A stretch of 38,206 nucleotides of DNA from Deltaproteobacteria bacterium (GTDB lineage: Bacteria; Myxococcota_A; UBA9160; UBA6930). A program made the position numbers and the translations under genes. The notes under the pieces are model-generated. The model saw only the letters and a program-made list of their open reading frames with translations. It searched no databases and was not told where the DNA came from. The stretch lies in contig JAJDAQ010000020.1 of NCBI GenBank assembly GCA_029261815.1, positions 1 to 38,206 of the forward strand. Reading direction: 5' to 3'. How positions within the stretch are numbered: the first letter of the stretch is position 1; each line of letters begins with the position of its first letter. Shown piece after piece: positions 16,175-23,645 of this stretch.

Positions 16175-16193
16175 GGTCAACTGGCAACGGACA
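16175..16193 (-). repeat. right tip of outer transposon
   Basis: GGTCAACTGGCAACGGACA, inverse of the left tip with 17 of 19 positions equal, followed by the duplicated CGCGC (16194-16198). Confidence 0.85.
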
Positions 16194-16198
16194 CGCGC

Positions 16199-16289
16199 TC
16201 CGCGCTTCTGCGGCTACGGGCGGCTACGGGCGGCCAAACCACCTAACCCCGGCTGCTCAAGGCCGCGCGGCCTAGGAACCGACCCCACA
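16199..16289. other. noncoding flank beyond outer transposon
   Basis: Begins by completing the fifth GCTCCGC unit, then holds CGGCTACGGG twice in tandem (16211-16230) and a perfect 14-bp palindrome AGGCCGCGCGGCCT (16260-16273). Before the insertion this lay upstream of mobC. No gene seen. Confidence 0.6.
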
Positions 16290-16509
16290 GACCCGCCTGC
16301 GGCGGGGCCGGCCCTCTCTGGCCCCGGCTTAGCACCGGGCTCCCCTCCACGCCCATGAACCCAGCCCATCCGCCCCGGCGAACCGCCGGAACAACTGGCG
16401 GTCCACCCGCCCGGACGAGCCAGAACCCCGGACGCGGAGCCTCTGACCCCGATGCCGAGGCGCCGCAAGGCGGCAGGGCGATGCCCGCCGCCCCGCCCAA
16501 CGGGGCCAG
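16290..16509 (+). repeat. 220-bp inverted repeat, left copy
   Basis: Nearly identical, in inverse orientation, to 21603-21822; I see two differences by eye. It contains small hairpins such as GCCGC-AAG-GCGGC (16462-16474). It ends 48 bp before the protease start. The partner copy ends 47 bp before the primase-polymerase start in the same relative orientation. Short open frames inside it are shared by both copies but have no coding evidence. A duplicated leader or promoter region is likely. Confidence 0.9.
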
Positions 16510-16557
16510 AAGCCCGCGTCCCGTAGCGGGTCACCTCCACGCTGGGAGTCGGTATCC

Positions 16558-17637
16558 ATGAACCAACAGCCACACCCGCGATCACCCTTCGGCCGCCGAA
16601 CCGACCGCGCCATGGCGCTCATCGCCGTGCTGACCACCGCGATGGCCGGCGTGCTGACCCTGGTGCTCGGCCCGGAATCAGCGGCCGCCGGCTACTCGAG
16701 CCCTCCGACCCTGGCCGCGGCCCCGCTGGCTCCCTCCGCTCCTTCGACCGCTGCCGCCGAGGCCGCACGGCCAAGGTCTGGGCCATGGCCCACCCGGCCA
16801 CGGGCCGCGCGGCCGCAGCCTGTCCGGGCCGACGCGGTGCACGGCCACGACCAGACGCGTGGCCACCCCAGCCGACGACGCGGGCTCGCCGCGGGCCACT
16901 CGGCGATCACTCCCGTTCACGCGGCCCAGCTGGTCGAGACCGTTGGGCCAACGCTGGTGAACATCACCGTGCGGCTGCGCGACGGCAGCACTGTTGCCGG
17001 CACCGGCATCGTGTTGCGCTCCGACGGGTTGGTACTCACCAACGACCACGTGATCGCCGGCGCGGTGGCGATCCGGGGGCTGTCGCTGGCGAATCAGCGC
17101 TCCTACCGTGCGACCGTGCTCGCCGCAGACGACGTACACGACGTGGCCGTGCTCAAGCTGCGTGACGCCGGCAACCTTCCGGTCGGACCCTTCGGGGACT
17201 CCCGCCGGTTGCGGGTCGGCGACCAGGTCGCCTCACTCGGCAACGCCTGGGGGTTGGGCGGGCTGCCCGCGATCGGCTACGGGCCGGTCACCCGCCTCGG
17301 GGCACGGATCGCCTCCACGACTCAACCCCCGAGCAACGGCCACGACGACGAGGTTCGCGCCGCCCGCTGCGACCGCGACGAGGACCTGTGCGAGGACACC
17401 GGCGGCGATGAGAGCGAGGGCCAGGCCGGCTCAGGTCGGCCGCTCACCGGCCTGATCGAGGCGCGCAACCGGGTTCAGCCGGGGCAGTCCGGCGGCCCGA
17501 TGGTCGACCGCAAGGGCCGGATCATCGGTCTCAACGTCGCCCACAGCGGGCCCAGCGGGCACCCGACCGGGTCAAGATTCGCTATCCCGATCAACCGTGC
17601 GCTGGACCTCGCCACCTCGATGCTCGAGGAGCGATGA
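16558..17637 (+). CDS. exported trypsin-like (HtrA-type) serine protease without PDZ domain
   Basis: 359 residues. A basic N-terminus and hydrophobic segment (about 19-38) give export or membrane anchoring, followed by a Pro/Ala-rich linker to residue 115. The chymotrypsin-fold domain has the full triad: His164 (LTNDHVI), Asp195 (DVHDVAVL) and Ser311 (QPGQSGGP). HtrA-like features include GTGIVLRSDGLVLTN. No PDZ domain follows; the protein ends right after the catalytic domain. Residues 257-292 form an acidic insertion with Cys271 and Cys278, between the two beta-barrel halves, that I do not know from standard HtrA proteins. It would act outside the membrane, cleaving or folding envelope proteins. 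It is convergent with the FolD-like gene, 17 bp apart. Confidence 0.87.
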   Translation: MNQQPHPRSPFGRRTDRAMALIAVLTTAMAGVLTLVLGPESAAAGYSSPPTLAAAPLAPSAPSTAAAEAARPRSGPWPTRPRAARPQPVRADAVHGHDQTRGHPSRRRGLAAGHSAITPVHAAQLVETVGPTLVNITVRLRDGSTVAGTGIVLRSDGLVLTNDHVIAGAVAIRGLSLANQRSYRATVLAADDVHDVAVLKLRDAGNLPVGPFGDSRRLRVGDQVASLGNAWGLGGLPAIGYGPVTRLGARIASTTQPPSNGHDDEVRAARCDRDEDLCEDTGGDESEGQAGSGRPLTGLIEARNRVQPGQSGGPMVDRKGRIIGLNVAHSGPSGHPTGSRFAIPINRALDLATSMLEER

Positions 17638-17654
17638 CAGTGGCGACTCTCGGA

Positions 17655-18731
17655 CTACCGATGCCGCCCGGGGCGGCGCTCCGGGCCGCCGACACCTCGT
17701 GGGGGCAACTCACTTGGCGGCCCTGTCGGATGCGGCGATCCGAGGGCTCGGGCTCCCGGGAGCTGGCCGAGAGCTCGCGCTGCCTGGGCTGCCGCTTGGG
17801 CCTGCTGGGCCGCGATCACCGTCTGGCCGGCGGTGGTGAGCTGATCACGCTGCCCGGTCGGAGCGATCAGGGATCGCCATGCGGCAGGTGTGGGCGTCTC
17901 TGGATGCTGCTGGACGAGCCGCTCGGCCAGGACGGCCATCTCGATGGGCCCGATGCCGCCCGGTACCGGTGTGATCGCGCGCGGGAGGTGCTGGGCGGTC
18001 GGGTGGACATCACCCAGAATCTCCAGTCCAGAGGGTACGAATCCTGAGTCGACGATGAGTCGATGTCGCTGGTGCAGGTGCTCCGTGGTCAGCAGGCCGG
18101 CGCGTCCGGTGGTGCTGACGACCACGTCCGCGTTTCTGACCTGGCGCAGGTCGTCGTCGAGGTCGAGGACCATGATCGGTCGATCGAGCCGTTCGGACAG
18201 CAGCCGAGTGACATCGCTGCCGACGAAGCCTCGGCCGCCGACCACTGCCACGGTCGTGCCCGGCTCCAGGAACGGGTCGACCACCCGGGCGATCCCGGCG
18301 GCGGTCGCGCAGCACGGTTGGTCGCTGCGCGACCCGAGCGCGTCGATGTCCTTGGCCGGCGCGATTCGGTCGAGGTCCTCGGTCAGACGGCTCGGCAGGG
18401 GGAGCTGAACGATGATCGCCGCCACGCGAGGGTCAGCATTGGCCTGCTCGATTATCTCGATGAACTGCGCTCGGGAGACACGGTCGGACAGCACATGCTC
18501 CTCGGGCGTGGCACCGAGCGAGGTGAACGTTTCGATCTTCCGGCGGGCCGAGATCTCCGAAGCTCGGGCACGGGTCGACCACGCTGGGGTCGCGGTGTCG
18601 TCTGCCGCCAGACGGATGACCTTCACCGTGGTGCCGGCGGCGAGTACCGGCTGGAAGGACTGGTAGGCGCTGAGCACTTCGCGTAGGACGGCACTGCCGG
18701 GGATGCGTAGCTGGTCCGCCGACGGTGTCAC
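17655..18731 (-). CDS. divergent FolD-like protein
   Basis: 358 residues. FolD interconverts methylene-, methenyl- and formyl-tetrahydrofolate using NADP. Conserved blocks are VQLPLP (107-112), PAKDIDALG (125-133), a nucleotide-binding loop VVGGRGFVGSD (163-173), ADVVVSTTG and ITPVPGGIGP (253-262). The usual S-x2-Y-V-x2-K-x-K catalytic block appears as PAWSTRARAS (49-58), with Ser for the Tyr and Arg for the catalytic Lys, so normal cyclohydrolase activity is doubtful. A 70-residue Ala/Pro/Gly-rich tail extends past the fold. Start GTG 18731 overlaps the preceding gene's stop (GTGA). It is the last gene of the amidase operon. A real folD should be chromosomal, so this is likely a paralogue with a changed job. 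Confidence 0.8.
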   Translation of the reverse strand: MTPSADQLRIPGSAVLREVLSAYQSFQPVLAAGTTVKVIRLAADDTATPAWSTRARASEISARRKIETFTSLGATPEEHVLSDRVSRAQFIEIIEQANADPRVAAIIVQLPLPSRLTEDLDRIAPAKDIDALGSRSDQPCCATAAGIARVVDPFLEPGTTVAVVGGRGFVGSDVTRLLSERLDRPIMVLDLDDDLRQVRNADVVVSTTGRAGLLTTEHLHQRHRLIVDSGFVPSGLEILGDVHPTAQHLPRAITPVPGGIGPIEMAVLAERLVQQHPETPTPAAWRSLIAPTGQRDQLTTAGQTVIAAQQAQAAAQAARALGQLPGARALGSPHPTGPPSELPPRGVGGPERRPGRHR

Positions 18732-19255
18732 CGTCTACTGCGCGTCGGTGCGATCGTCGGGTCGGGCTGCTGCTTCCACGACCAAGTGCGCAGCACCTCG
18801 TCGACGTTCTCCAGGCGCAGCTCGGCTGTCAGCTGTGCGGCCTCGCGGTCGGTGAGCAACCGGTGGGCTTCCGGCCCGGGATCGACGTAGCCGGTATGAG
18901 GATCCCAGTGCAGGCGGACCTGGGTGAAAGTGTCAGGTTCGTCGGTGTGGTCGTAGGTGGAGAACGGGCCGTGGTGCAGGAACCAGGTCACCACCTCCAG
19001 GCTGCAAGCCGCCGGGATCACACGGGCCGCCGTGGCGGCCGCGAGCCCGGCGAAATCGGCGGTCGCGCCTCGGCCCCGAGGGTTCGTTCGCAGTTCGCTG
19101 GCCACCACGGTGGCGGCGAGATCTGAGCGCGGCGTCCGCAGCGCTCGAAGCTGAATCAGACAGTGTGCGGCTCCACCGTGGCGGTGTGGCCAGTCGAGGA
19201 TCGCGCTGGTCGCCGATTGGATGGACCCGACCGGCGGGCTGAGATCGGTTGTCAT
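18728..19255 (-). CDS. unknown protein between amidase and FolD-like genes
   Basis: 175 residues, family not recognised. Start ATG 19255 overlaps the amidase stop by one base (TGATG) and its stop overlaps the FolD-like start by 4 bp, so it is a fixed member of the operon. Visible features are a Cys/His-containing N-terminal part (RHGGAAHCLIQLRALRTPRSDLA), an Ala-rich helix (FAGLAAATAARVIPAACSLE) and an aromatic stretch (WFLHHGPFSTYDHTDEPDTF) followed by LHWDPHTGYVDPG. There is no signal peptide or membrane segment. A subunit or partner of the neighbouring enzymes is a reasonable inference only. Confidence 0.75.
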   Translation of the reverse strand: MTTDLSPPVGSIQSATSAILDWPHRHGGAAHCLIQLRALRTPRSDLAATVVASELRTNPRGRGATADFAGLAAATAARVIPAACSLEVVTWFLHHGPFSTYDHTDEPDTFTQVRLHWDPHTGYVDPGPEAHRLLTDREAAQLTAELRLENVDEVLRTWSWKQQPDPTIAPTRSRR

Positions 19256-20457
19256 CAGTTCCCGCCTCGCCGTCTGAGGACCGGGGCCAGCGGCGCCAGA
19301 CCGCAGGCTTCGGCCAGGGTCAGCAGCGTTGCGTCCGCGCGGTGTGCGGCCACCGCCTGCAGCCCGACGGGCTCGCCGGCGCTGGTGAAGCCGGCGGGGA
19401 TGCTCACCGCGGGGTGCCCGGAGAGGTTGAACGCCCAGGTCAACGCAACGCTCATGTGCTCGCCGGGGCCGTCGTGTCCGTGCGCGGGCCGGGGTGTGGT
19501 CGGGGTCAGCAGGATGTCGGTGTCGGCGAACAGCCTCGCCAGCGCGGCGTCGTTGATGCCGCGCCACCGAGCTGACTCCAGTCCGTCGCAGTGCTGCTCG
19601 GGTGTGCGCAGCTGGGTCCATGCCTGCTGTGGGTCGCGCAGCACGACCTGGGGGTCCCTCCAGCGCAGGTCTGTTCGGTGCACGAGGTGTTCGGCGGCTC
19701 GACGGGCGATCGCGGTCGCCTCGGAGTCGAGCTCGGTGACGAAGCCGAGGTCGGCCGACCAGGTGGCGGTGCGTGCCGGTGGCGCACCCGGGAACTCATC
19801 GAGCACGATTTGAGCCCACAGTCGCAGGTCTCGCGGATCGCGGGCCAGTGGGGCGGGCACCGCCAGGCCGGTGGGATCGCCGCTGGGGCCCAGTCCGGTC
19901 GTGGGCTTGTAGCCGTAGATCGCGCACCAGGCGGCCGGGATGCGGGCCGAGCCGGCGCCGTCGCTGCCGGTGGCCAACGCGACGATGCCCGCCGCGACCG
20001 CGGCCGCGGAGCCCGCCGAGGATCCGCCCGGGGCCAGGTCGGCTCGCCACGGGTTGGTGGTCGGCCCCCTGCTGGTGTGGCCCCAGGTCTGGTAACCGCC
20101 ACCGAGCGGAGTCGAGGTCGTGCCGATGACGATCGCGCCCGCCCGGGTGAGGCGGGCTGTCTGCGCGCTCAGCAGGCCCTTTCGGCCCTTGGCCGCGATC
20201 GGGACGCCGGCCAGCACACCCGCGGGGCGCCCATTTGCGACCGTCTCATCGACAGCGCGCGCCTCCTCCCGTGCCGGGTCGACCCGGGTGCTGGTGAACG
20301 CCCGGACCCGCCCGTCGGTCTGTGCCAGCCGCTCCAGGGCGCTGTCGACCTCGGCGGCCGCGCTCCGGGTTTGCCCGCCACCGTGTCGTGCGAGCTGGCC
20401 GGGCCTTTGCTGACCGGCCGACGACTCTGGCCAGCGCACCGCAATCGCACCGCTCAT
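19255..20457 (-). CDS. amidase-signature family protein, shortened
   Basis: 400 residues from ATG 20457; a TTG start 30 bp upstream is possible. The Ser-cisSer-Lys machinery is present: Lys in GVPIAAKGR, the GGSSAGSAAAVAAG glycine-rich block with the cis-Ser, and the nucleophile in GSDGAGSARIPA. Family members hydrolyse amide bonds, including GatA-type glutaminases and drug or peptide amidases. Between the catalytic Lys and the RLTRAGAIVIGTT block the protein is about 20 residues shorter than usual: the D-x-G-xx-TT-x-GS loop is missing. That loop lines the active site, so activity or substrate range may be altered. It heads the three-gene coupled operon, 51 bp downstream of the primase-polymerase gene. 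Confidence 0.85.
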   Translation of the reverse strand: MSGAIAVRWPESSAGQQRPGQLARHGGGQTRSAAAEVDSALERLAQTDGRVRAFTSTRVDPAREEARAVDETVANGRPAGVLAGVPIAAKGRKGLLSAQTARLTRAGAIVIGTTSTPLGGGYQTWGHTSRGPTTNPWRADLAPGGSSAGSAAAVAAGIVALATGSDGAGSARIPAAWCAIYGYKPTTGLGPSGDPTGLAVPAPLARDPRDLRLWAQIVLDEFPGAPPARTATWSADLGFVTELDSEATAIARRAAEHLVHRTDLRWRDPQVVLRDPQQAWTQLRTPEQHCDGLESARWRGINDAALARLFADTDILLTPTTPRPAHGHDGPGEHMSVALTWAFNLSGHPAVSIPAGFTSAGEPVGLQAVAAHRADATLLTLAEACGLAPLAPVLRRRGGN

Positions 20458-20508
20458 AGGCTGCTCCGCAGCTCGGAGGCTCCACAATCAGACACTCACA
20501 GTGTTGCA

Positions 20509-21555
20509 TCAGATGCTATTGCGCCCGATACGCCGAGGCTCTCGCCGACCTGCGTCGAGTCCGGAGTTGATCGTTCGGTGGGCCTCCTCGGCGGTGAATC
20601 CGGTCGTGCCGACGTGGCCGGCGGCGCCTTGCTCCAGCGCGACGCGCGCGTCCTCCTCCGTCAGCTCGCCGCCGCCGACAAGCCGTCCGAGCGTCCAGGC
20701 CGCACGGTTGAGAGTGTGGTTGCGGGTGCCGACCGCGGCGGTCCGGACGGCTTGGGCCTCGTCCTCGACGATGGCCCGCACGTACGCGCTCGCGCGGCGG
20801 TCGCTCCGTTCGACACCGGCGGTGAAGGCGCTGGGTGCGGCCGGCGACGGCAGCGGTTTGGCGAGCGCATCGGCCAGCCATTGCGGGAGTGCTGCGACCG
20901 GCTCGTTGTTGACGACCCGGTACATGCCGGCAGGACCGACGGATCCGGCGGCAACGACGTATCCGCCGTGGGCCCGGGTGTCGATCTTCCACCCGAGGCC
21001 GGCGCCGGCCGTGCCGGCCGTGTTGCGCAGCGGCTGGCCTTCCGGCGCGGCGAAGTAGAGGTGCAGCCCGCCGGATGGTGTGGAGACGGTGTAGGTCCGC
21101 CAGGGCGCCGGTTGGCCCGCACGCACGGCCAGCGCCTCCAGCACGTCAACTCCCCCGGCGGCGCCCGGGAAGTCCTCGGGCGGTGGCTCGCCCCTGCCCT
21201 GGTCGAGGTCGACCACCACGAGGCCGGCGCCCGCGCACGCGATTCCGATGTTGTACGGGGCGTCGCGCCACCACCGCGCGATCCGCGCCGGATCACTGGT
21301 CGCTCCATGCTCCCAGTCGGTGATCACCGGCCGCTTGGTACGCGCCCAGAGCGGGAAGACCGGCCATCCACTCGCGGCGATGCTCAGCGCGGCATCCCGC
21401 AGCCTGGTCGAACGTTCGCCTCGCATCGCCCGCCCCCCTCCCCCACTGACGATCACCTTGCGGTCGCCCGGATCGGCGGTGGCCAGCAGGCTCCGACCCC
21501 GGCGGCAGGCCTCGACCACGTGCCCGTCGTCCGACACCCTCTGCTCTTCGGCCAT
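20509..21555 (-). CDS. bifunctional DNA primase/polymerase (Prim-Pol)
   Basis: 348 residues from ATG 21555, which has GGAGG 4 bp upstream. Prim-Pol enzymes make primers and extend DNA for plasmid or phage replication. The archaeo-eukaryotic primase core is seen: SGWPVFPLW, then the metal-binding VVDLD (Asp116, Asp118), STPSGGLHLYF (161-168, His165) and WKIDTRAHGGYVVAAGS. The C-terminal part has the RNHTLNRAAWTLGRLV and EEAHRTINSGLDAG helices common in plasmid and phage primases. No helicase domain follows and no helicase gene adjoins it, so it would need a partner. The start is 47 bp from the 220-bp repeat. Confidence 0.87.
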   Translation of the reverse strand: MAEEQRVSDDGHVVEACRRGRSLLATADPGDRKVIVSGGGGRAMRGERSTRLRDAALSIAASGWPVFPLWARTKRPVITDWEHGATSDPARIARWWRDAPYNIGIACAGAGLVVVDLDQGRGEPPPEDFPGAAGGVDVLEALAVRAGQPAPWRTYTVSTPSGGLHLYFAAPEGQPLRNTAGTAGAGLGWKIDTRAHGGYVVAAGSVGPAGMYRVVNNEPVAALPQWLADALAKPLPSPAAPSAFTAGVERSDRRASAYVRAIVEDEAQAVRTAAVGTRNHTLNRAAWTLGRLVGGGELTEEDARVALEQGAAGHVGTTGFTAEEAHRTINSGLDAGRREPRRIGRNSI

Positions 21556-21602
21556 CGTTCCTCCGCTGCTCAGAGCTCGGTCACACGGGCGACTTGTCCG
21601 GC

Positions 21603-21822
21603 CTGGCCCCGTTGGGCGGGGCGGCGGGCATCGCCCTGCCGCCTTGCGGCGCCTCGGCATCGGGGTCAGAGGCTCCGCGTCCGGGGTTCCGGCTCGTCCG
21701 GGCGGGTGGACCGCCAGTTGTTCCGGCGGTTCGCCGGGGCGGATGGGCTGGGTTCATGGGCGTGGAGGGGAGCCCGGTGCTAAGCCGGGGCCAGAGAGGG
21801 CCAGCCCCGCCGCAGGCGGGTC
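21603..21822 (-). repeat. 220-bp inverted repeat, right copy
   Basis: Inverse of 16290-16509 over its full length. Homology stops sharply at both sides. Read on the minus strand, it lies directly upstream of the primase-polymerase gene. Confidence 0.9.
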
Positions 21823-21991
21823 CTCACCCGGCCGGTCCCATCCCGCCGGTCCCGGCCGGTTGGTCCGTCCGACGCAGTTCAAGGCTGCCGTTTCACTCGG
21901 CGGTGCTTCTTGGCGGTTTCGTTGTGTTTCGTTATGTTGTTAACGTTAATTACGTCCTTGACATACCGTCCGAACGGAATAGACTCGCCTC
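21823..21991 (+). promoter_or_regulatory. promoter of coiled-coil gene, leaderless, with palindromes
   Basis: TTGACA (21958-21963), a 16-base spacer and TAGACT (21980-21985) form a good vegetative promoter. The ATG is 6 bases after the -10, so transcription should begin at the start codon and give a leaderless mRNA. A perfect palindrome TTAACGTTAA (21940-21949) lies in an unusually AT-rich stretch just upstream. CCGT-CCGA-ACGG sits in the spacer. Both could be operators for the KfrA-like product. Confidence 0.65.
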
Positions 21992-23188
21992 ATGACCGGT
22001 GATCCCGACCGAGCCAGGAATCCCGCCGCCTCGGAGGACGTCTGCCAGTTCCCCACCGGCCCGGACGCCGTATGTGGACGTCCAGTGGCTCGGAGTGGCG
22101 TTGGGCGGCCAGCCCGGTACTGCGACTTGCCCGAGCACACCCGGGTGAAGGCGTTCGCGGCTCGGCGCGCACTGGAGCGAGTTGGCGCTGTCGGGGATGC
22201 GGGCCCGGACATTGACGAAGAGGCTCTGGCGCAGCGACCGGTGTCCGACGGGCGGGTGACCCTGGGCGTGCTGCTCTCCCGCTTCGCCGAGGAGGCCGCC
22301 GCGCAGCGCCAGGCCGAGGAGGAGAGCGCGACACGGATGGCGGCGTTGCTGGATCGAGCGGAGCAGATCGCACACACAGCTACCGACCCCGACGCCGCCG
22401 GGTTCGAGGTCGAACAAGTCCGCCGCGAGACCGGGGTCCGGGTCGCCGAGGCGGAGAGCGCTCAAGCGGCCGCCGAACGAGCCGCCCAGGAGCAGGGTCG
22501 CCGGGTCGAGCAGGAGGCCGCTCTGCGCGCCCAGGCCGACGAGGCCGCCGAGGATGCCATCGCCGAGGCCGAGCAAGCCCGGGCCGATGCCGAGGCCGCC
22601 CAAGTCGAGTTGGAGCAGGTGCGCTCCCAAGCCGCCGCAGCGGTGGCCGCGGCTGAGGCCGATCGCGACCGAGTTGTGGCCGAACGCGCTGAGCAGGCCC
22701 GTCAGGAAGTGGCCCAGGCTCAGGCCGACGCCGACGCCCGAGTCGAGGCCGCCGAGGCCGAACGCGAGAGGGTGGTGAACGAGCGAGCCGAACAGGCCGA
22801 GCGAGAGATCGCCCAAGCCCGCAACGATGCAGAGGCTCGGGTCGCGGCCGCCGAGGCCGCCGCCGAGCTGGCACGTCGTGATGCCAGCACCCAGATCCAG
22901 GCAGCTCGGCAACAGGCCACCGAGACCAGCGAAGCCCGCACCCGTGCCGAGGCCGGCCAGGCGGCCGCGGAACGCCGGGCCACTGAGGACCGGGCCACCG
23001 CCGAGCGCCTGCGCAATGAACTTGACCAGCTGCGCGCCGAGCACCGCGCCGAGCTCGAACAGCTCCGCCGAGACGCCGCCGCCGAGCGCGCCGCGCTGCG
23101 CGTCGAGGCCACCGAGCAGCTCCGCACGATCATCAGTGGCTTCGAACGCCGCGCTAATCCCAGCGAGAGCGACGAGGTCCCCGGCTGA
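21992..23188 (+). CDS. zinc-finger coiled-coil plasmid protein, KfrA-like
   Basis: 398 residues. The N-terminus has a possible zinc site, Cys18, Cys28, Cys44 and His49 (VCQFP, VCGRPV, GRPARYCDLPEH), followed by a helical region (VKAFAARRALERV). From about residue 95 to 385 it is an unbroken Ala/Glu/Arg/Gln coiled coil. KfrA-type plasmid proteins combine a DNA-binding head with a long coiled coil, repress their own promoter and aid plasmid stability; the architecture matches, but the head here differs from classical KfrA. There is no signal peptide. The strong promoter and palindromes upstream fit autoregulation. Confidence 0.75.
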   Translation: MTGDPDRARNPAASEDVCQFPTGPDAVCGRPVARSGVGRPARYCDLPEHTRVKAFAARRALERVGAVGDAGPDIDEEALAQRPVSDGRVTLGVLLSRFAEEAAAQRQAEEESATRMAALLDRAEQIAHTATDPDAAGFEVEQVRRETGVRVAEAESAQAAAERAAQEQGRRVEQEAALRAQADEAAEDAIAEAEQARADAEAAQVELEQVRSQAAAAVAAAEADRDRVVAERAEQARQEVAQAQADADARVEAAEAERERVVNERAEQAEREIAQARNDAEARVAAAEAAAELARRDASTQIQAARQQATETSEARTRAEAGQAAAERRATEDRATAERLRNELDQLRAEHRAELEQLRRDAAAERAALRVEATEQLRTIISGFERRANPSESDEVPG

Positions 23189-23500
23189 CCCTGGACTTGG
23201 CCATCGCCCGGGGGTGGGCGGGGGCGAAGCGCCAGATCATCTAGCGATTGGCCGGGGATGTTGACTCCCACCGCGACGCGGCGGGATGCCCCTCGCTACG
23301 GCTGGTCCTCCCGGACCCAGCGCTGATAGCGCAGCCGGGGCTGACTCGGACCCGACCGGCACCCCGGTCAGCCAGTCGGCGTTGCCAGGCAGGACGTGAC
23401 GACCGGGCTCGGGAGTGAGAAAGCGGTGGAACTCGCACCGCTGTGTCGTGTGCTCGCTACTCGTCTGCTCAGTCTCACGCTTCGGCGATCGGTCCGTCCG
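23189..23500. other. noncoding stretch before 3.3-kb transposon
   Basis: No gene is supported. It holds a weak stem GGCTGAC (23339-23345) with GTCAGCC (23367-23373), possibly the terminator of the coiled-coil gene. CGTCCG at 23495-23500 is the target duplication of the transposon that follows. Confidence 0.5.
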
Positions 23501-23566
23501 TGTTGGCCGCCGCTGGGCGTGCAGACGAGGGCGTCATTGAAGGTGCAGACGTGGGGAATGTGACAA

Positions 23567-23596
23567 GGCCCCGTCGGCGTGGTGCCGGACGGGGCC
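23567..23596. terminator. terminator-like hairpin inside left end
   Basis: GGCCCCGTC-GGC pairs with GCC-GG-ACGGGGCC around a short loop, 50 bp downstream of the ATPase stop. It would end the leftward operon and could block read-through from outside. There is no T-run. Confidence 0.6.
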
Positions 23597-23645
23597 TGGT
23601 CGTCAGGGTGGCGCGGTGGTCGTCAGGGTGCCGCTCGTGTGCTGA

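Larger units (their letters stand above)
5185..16193. mobile_element. outer Tn7-like transposon, with nested inner copy
   Basis: Ends are TGT and ACA. The left tip (5185-5203) and right tip (16175-16193) are inverted repeats matching at 17 of 19 positions. The same five bases, CGCGC, flank both sides (5180-5184 and 16194-16198), the 5-bp duplication expected of Tn7-family insertion. Excising the element restores a perfect 7-bp tandem array. Its own genes are tnsA2, tnsB2, tnsC2 and tniQ2 (10536-15314), with a GrpB-family gene as cargo. It spans 11009 bp; without the inner element and its extra CGAGC it would be 5768 bp. A proximal right-end-like sequence at 15316-15343 suggests an older, shorter version. 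Confidence 0.85.

Noticed and set aside
16243..16585. Open frames shared by both 220-bp repeat copies
   Set aside because: The frames are the same only because the DNA is duplicated. They lack a ribosome site and run past the repeat into unrelated sequence.
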